From assembly GCF_000577335.1 (NCBI RefSeq), contig NZ_CBYL010000009.1:1-64000 (forward strand): DNA of 64,000 nt, in the 5' to 3' direction. The translations under genes were made by a program, and so were the position numbers. Shown here one piece after another: positions 60,884-64,000 of the stretch. Origin of the DNA: Faecalispora jeddahensis (GTDB lineage: Bacteria > Bacillota > Clostridia > Oscillospirales > Acutalibacteraceae). The number at the start of each line of letters is the position of its first letter. Within the stretch, counting starts at the first letter, position 1. Below the pieces are notes generated by a model. That model searched no databases. It was not told the DNA's origin and was given only the letters and a program-made list of their open reading frames with translations.

Positions 60884-61915
60884 CTACCTCCAGACAAACG
60901 GTGGGTACTCATCGATATCGCCGCGGATATATTTGGCCAGCAGCATCGCCTGCACATACGGCAGCAATCCCCACTCTACCTTCTCCTGTAAAAACGGATG
61001 GACGATTTCTTCCTTCTTTTTCTGCTGCCACAGGGATAAAAACTTTTTTCGCCCGTCCTCCGTCAGCAGGATGCCGCCGCTTTCTTTTTCCACGAAATCC
61101 CTGCCGCAAATGCTCTTTTTGTTGATGCTGGTCAGCACGAAGCGGTCGGCAAAGGGGGCACGGAATTCTTCCAGCAAATCTAACGCAAGGGAACATCTGC
61201 CCGGCCTTTCGGTGTGATAGACACCGGCATACGCATCAAGTCCGACGGCCTCCAGCGCGCTGACACACATAGAGGTCAGCAGGCTATAAGAGAAAGAAAG
61301 CATTGCGTTGACATTGTCCATCGGTGGGCGGCGTGAGCGTCCCTGATAGAAAAAATCCTCTTTTTGCTGCAGAATCATCGCATCGAAAACAGAGAAATAA
61401 AGGCTGGCGCACTCCCCCTCCAGACCGCGGAGCGTATCGGCACCAGGGGCTCGGTAAGCATTCACCTTTCCGTTTTGAAGGGCCGCGCCGATCTGCGCAA
61501 ATTTTTCGGTATCGATCCGCAGGGCATGGTCGCGCACGGCGCGGCTGAGAACCGCGCCGCAATTCGCGAGCTTTGCGGAGATGATATTCTTTGCGATGGC
61601 CAGCGAGCGCTCCGGATCGTCACAAACCCGATACTGCTCGCGGCGCAGAAGGATGTTCCCATACGATTTCCCGGTCACCTTGGCCAGAAATCTTCCGCTT
61701 GGCTTTAGAAAGACGAGGGATTTATTCATCTCGGCACATTTGCCCATCAGCGCCGGGCTGGCGCCGACATACCCAAAGGCCATGATGCCGTCGATCATAT
61801 GCAGCGGCAGACGGCCCAGAGTATTACCGTCGCTTTGCACCACAACATTTTCACCGTCCAGGGCAAGGTAGGCGTTTTCCGTTGTGATGTACAGCGTATT
61901 CAAAAGCTTTTTCAT
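60884..61915 (-). CDS. cas1: CRISPR-associated endonuclease Cas1, type I-C
   Basis: A 343-residue integrase subunit. The N-terminal beta domain (LLNTLYITTENAYLALDGENVV) precedes the helical catalytic domain; metal ligands are the glutamate in GLEGECASLYF (about 165), the histidine in GVYHTERPGRCSLALDL (about 235) and the following aspartate or glutamate in DLLEEFR. The ATG at 61915 overlaps the cas4 stop (ATGA), which fixes the start. It works with Cas2 and Cas4. Confidence 0.97.
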   Translation of the reverse strand: MKKLLNTLYITTENAYLALDGENVVVQSDGNTLGRLPLHMIDGIMAFGYVGASPALMGKCAEMNKSLVFLKPSGRFLAKVTGKSYGNILLRREQYRVCDDPERSLAIAKNIISAKLANCGAVLSRAVRDHALRIDTEKFAQIGAALQNGKVNAYRAPGADTLRGLEGECASLYFSVFDAMILQQKEDFFYQGRSRRPPMDNVNAMLSFSYSLLTSMCVSALEAVGLDAYAGVYHTERPGRCSLALDLLEEFRAPFADRFVLTSINKKSICGRDFVEKESGGILLTEDGRKKFLSLWQQKKKEEIVHPFLQEKVEWGLLPYVQAMLLAKYIRGDIDEYPPFVWR

Positions 61916-62586
61916 TGACCCGCCTCCCCGGTCCCAAGAGTGTTGTCCAGATATTCCTGAACGGATTTGATCCTGCACAGCTTCGGCAGGCAAAGATTTT
62001 TCAGCGAGCAGGCATTGCAGCTTTTTGTCAATTTTCCCTTGGGCACATACCCGCGCTGAAAATAGCCATGCATTTCGGCAAACATAGCCCGGACCCGCTC
62101 CTTACATTCTTCGGTGATTTCCACACGCTGCCTGCGTTTCGTTTTCCCATAGAAAATGGCTCCGGCGGGAATTTGGCAGCTGAGCATCTCTTCCAGGCAA
62201 ATGGCCTGCGCTGCCAGCTGAAGGATATCGATGTCACCGTCTTTCGGCTCCCCGTGCTTATATTCCACCGGATAAACGGTGTAAAGCCCGGTTCGGCCGT
62301 GCAGCGGGATTCCATTGGAGGACACCCGGAACTCGACAATATCGCATTCGCCGCTGGCGCCAAGGCTGCGGGAGAAAACCGGCATCCCGCGCGACAAAAA
62401 GACGTCTTTTCTGCTTTCGGAGGAATAGCTGTCGTGGCAGTTCGCGTGCAGCAAATCTCCCTCTACCGTGCGAAGATTTTCTTCCCAAAGCTGTTCGATA
62501 TGGATCAGCGCCCATTGACGACGGCAGAACGCAAAATGCTGAATTCCCGACAGCATCAGAAAATCTTCTTCCTCGTATCCGGTCAT
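61912..62586 (-). CDS. cas4: CRISPR-associated exonuclease Cas4
   Basis: A 224-residue RecB-like nuclease with an iron-sulfur cluster. The first cysteine is in FAFCRRQWALIH (about 21), and the last three in CNACSLKNLCLPKLC near the C-terminus. The nuclease motifs are GECDIVEF and the QxxxY-type YPVEYKHG. In type I-C, Cas4 trims prespacers and sets PAM choice and orientation with Cas1. It overlaps cas7 by four bases. Confidence 0.95.
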   Translation of the reverse strand: MTGYEEEDFLMLSGIQHFAFCRRQWALIHIEQLWEENLRTVEGDLLHANCHDSYSSESRKDVFLSRGMPVFSRSLGASGECDIVEFRVSSNGIPLHGRTGLYTVYPVEYKHGEPKDGDIDILQLAAQAICLEEMLSCQIPAGAIFYGKTKRRQRVEITEECKERVRAMFAEMHGYFQRGYVPKGKLTKSCNACSLKNLCLPKLCRIKSVQEYLDNTLGTGEAGQ

Positions 62587-63446
62587 ATCCCGTCGATGAT
62601 GTCTGGCGCAAGGCCGTCCAGAGGCAGGAGCGTGATCTCATAATCTTCCGCGCTCTTGGGGGAAGCGACCCCTTCCTTCAGCGAAACCTGCACCGAATCA
62701 TGTACTTTTGCGGAGGAATACTGGCCGATCTTGTTGCTATGCTGCCACCAGTAAAGCCGAAGAACCTCCATGCTGCCGTCCGGCCTTGCGGAAGAGCTGT
62801 CATTGATAAAAAGCGTACGCAGGCATTCCTTGATGATGTCCGCATCCTCCTGCGTAAATCCTGTTTTTTCCGCAAGCTGTACATTGATCGCACCCTTGAT
62901 CTGATACAGCCCGAACTCCACCATATGCTTCGAACCCATGGTATCGGAGCTCTTTTTGCCGTCTTCGGTCGGCTCGCTGTTCACGCTTTTGGTAATCTGC
63001 ATACTGTTGATATCCACCGGAGAAACGCTGACTGCCTGACGGATCGAAACCGGGCCGCGAACGCCGACCGAAACGCCGTCCTTGTCCTTCTCCTTGCTTC
63101 TTTTATACGCAAACACCTGTCCGAAGGCCCTCACGTCGAACCATTTGGCGCACGCCTGCGCGGCATAGTCCTCCTTAGAGGAATACGAGGTAATGGTCTG
63201 GCCGGCCCGCTCGCTCAGGCTGCCATACCCGTCGTCGCGGCGTTCATCCGACTGGACGAAAATGCTTTCTCCCATATCTTGCAGCCGGTTGCGGATTTTT
63301 CGTTTGATGCAGACATCGGAGATTTCCCCGTTTCCGGTATAGGTCGTGCGCGGGCGGTTGCCGTTCAGCGGGTCGCCATTGGGGTTTGCGTTTGTCACGG
63401 AAATGAGCGCCACAAAATCGATTTTGTTTTCAAGCACTTTCATCAT
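62583..63446 (-). CDS. cas7c: CRISPR-associated Cas7 backbone protein, type I-C (Csd2)
   Basis: A 287-residue Cas7/Csd2. The N-terminal DFVALISVTNANPNGDPLNG and RPRTTYTGNGEISDVCIKRK segments match the family. It coats the crRNA spacer in the Cascade complex. The AAGGAGG site is inside the 3' end of cas8c; a second ATG lies at 63443. Confidence 0.96.
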   Translation of the reverse strand: MMKVLENKIDFVALISVTNANPNGDPLNGNRPRTTYTGNGEISDVCIKRKIRNRLQDMGESIFVQSDERRDDGYGSLSERAGQTITSYSSKEDYAAQACAKWFDVRAFGQVFAYKRSKEKDKDGVSVGVRGPVSIRQAVSVSPVDINSMQITKSVNSEPTEDGKKSSDTMGSKHMVEFGLYQIKGAINVQLAEKTGFTQEDADIIKECLRTLFINDSSSARPDGSMEVLRLYWWQHSNKIGQYSSAKVHDSVQVSLKEGVASPKSAEDYEITLLPLDGLAPDIIDGI

Positions 63447-64000
63447 ACTTCCTCCTTATTGTTGCCTTTGTCTTTATTTTTGGATTTCCTGAATTCCGCC
63501 CGCTGCAGATAATAGCCGATCAAATACAATTCGCCGAGAGGGCGGTTCAGCTGCTCCGGATTGGATTCCGAGATTTTTTCTGTGATCTCCGAAATCAAAT
63601 CCTTATAGAAACATCTGGAGCCGGGGGTCATTCGATGAAAATAGGGATTCAATTGATCCTCAAGTATTTGCCAGGTGCTCATGGGGTGGTTGACAAACGC
63701 GCTTTGTAAACGGATCGCGTTGGTATCGCGCGTTTCCTCCTGTGCGAACGTGCTGTGCTCCGCCTGCTCCAGCACGGCCAGCAAGCGCCCAAACAGATAG
63801 CTTCGGTCGGTGTTTTCATAATCAATCGCCATGTTGATACGCTCTCCTTTTTCTCTGTCAGAATAATATTTCACAACCAGCGCACAGGTTGTGGAAAGAA
63901 TCCGCTCGCGGTTACCGGTGGAATAAGCCTGCGGCGTCGACGCGCGGCGAACCGCTGCCTCCATAATATCCCTCGGCAGCGGCTGCCTGTCCAGCATACA
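63443..64000 (-). CDS. cas8c: CRISPR-associated Cas8c (Csd1), C-terminal part
   Basis: The window edge cuts this gene; about 185 C-terminal residues are present. RILSTTCALVVKYY, YENTDRSYLFGRLLAVLEQAE and LGELYLIGYYLQRAEFRKSKN are typical of the Csd1 C-terminus, which includes the small-subunit-like helical bundle. Cas8c recognises the PAM and holds the target strand. cas5c and cas3 should follow beyond the edge. Confidence 0.95.
   Translation of the reverse strand, partial: CMLDRQPLPRDIMEAAVRRASTPQAYSTGNRERILSTTCALVVKYYSDREKGERINMAIDYENTDRSYLFGRLLAVLEQAEHSTFAQEETRDTNAIRLQSAFVNHPMSTWQILEDQLNPYFHRMTPGSRCFYKDLISEITEKISESNPEQLNRPLGELYLIGYYLQRAEFRKSKNKDKGNNKEEV

Overview
The window looks like chromosomal DNA from an anaerobic, spore-forming Clostridia member, most likely of the Oscillospirales/Ruminococcaceae type. 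The reasons are a GerA-type germinant receptor operon, an oxygen-reducing flavodiiron/rubredoxin pair, a glycyl radical enzyme with a microcompartment shell protein, several Firmicutes-type two-component systems (YesMN, VanRS-like), strong AAGGAGG ribosome binding sites and roughly 50% GC. The genus is an inference; no rRNA gene is present to fix it.

Layout. 1-1200: tail of a mobile element (an LPD28 protein, a small cysteine-rich protein, a broken small gene) lying on the 3' side of a tRNA-Leu(UAG). 1450-8300: housekeeping genes on the minus strand (YnbB-like C-S lyase, an operon murD - two M42 aminopeptidases - GNAT, then mutY). 8360-13715: DEAD-box helicase with a long structured leader, secreted amidase, MTA/SAH nucleosidase, a cyclase-family hydrolase and a macro-domain deacetylase. 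13986-20475: flavodiiron protein, rubredoxin, a Ca2+ P-type ATPase, SppA and an RDD membrane protein. 20733-26188: a coherent set of B12-independent diol dehydratase (glycyl radical enzyme), one BMC-H shell protein, a PocR-domain sensor that has lost its kinase residues, and an AraC-type response regulator. 26855-42104: a catabolic island with a YesMN pair, a CUT1-type ABC importer without its own ATPase, an amidohydrolase, RidA, a D-threonine aldolase/D-serine dehydratase-like PLP enzyme, a PucR-type regulator, an N-acyl-D-amino-acid deacylase and a sodium:solute symporter; together they suggest uptake and breakdown of D-amino-acid compounds. 42389-46428: gerK-type operon in the order A-C-small two-helix protein-B. 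47212-50437: a highly codon-biased 2-hydroxyacid dehydrogenase, DegV and DUF4317. 50853-55248: an OmpR/HK two-component system next to an ABC-2 efflux operon with a MarR regulator and a 40-codon leader gene.

55429-64000: a type I-C CRISPR-Cas locus. The array has 75 repeats (74 near-perfect, one degenerate at the old end) and 74 spacers. It reads on the minus strand away from cas2, with cas8c (cut by the window edge), cas7, cas4, cas1 and cas2 upstream; cas3 and cas5 should lie beyond position 64000.

The most notable points are the diol dehydratase/shell/PocR-pseudokinase set, the terminator hairpin that contains the ribosome binding site of the ABC-operon leader gene, a shared TAAACG-N5-TAAAC operator linking that operon to its two-component system, two families of 12-9-12 palindromes, and evidence in the CRISPR array for two separate captures of the same protospacer.
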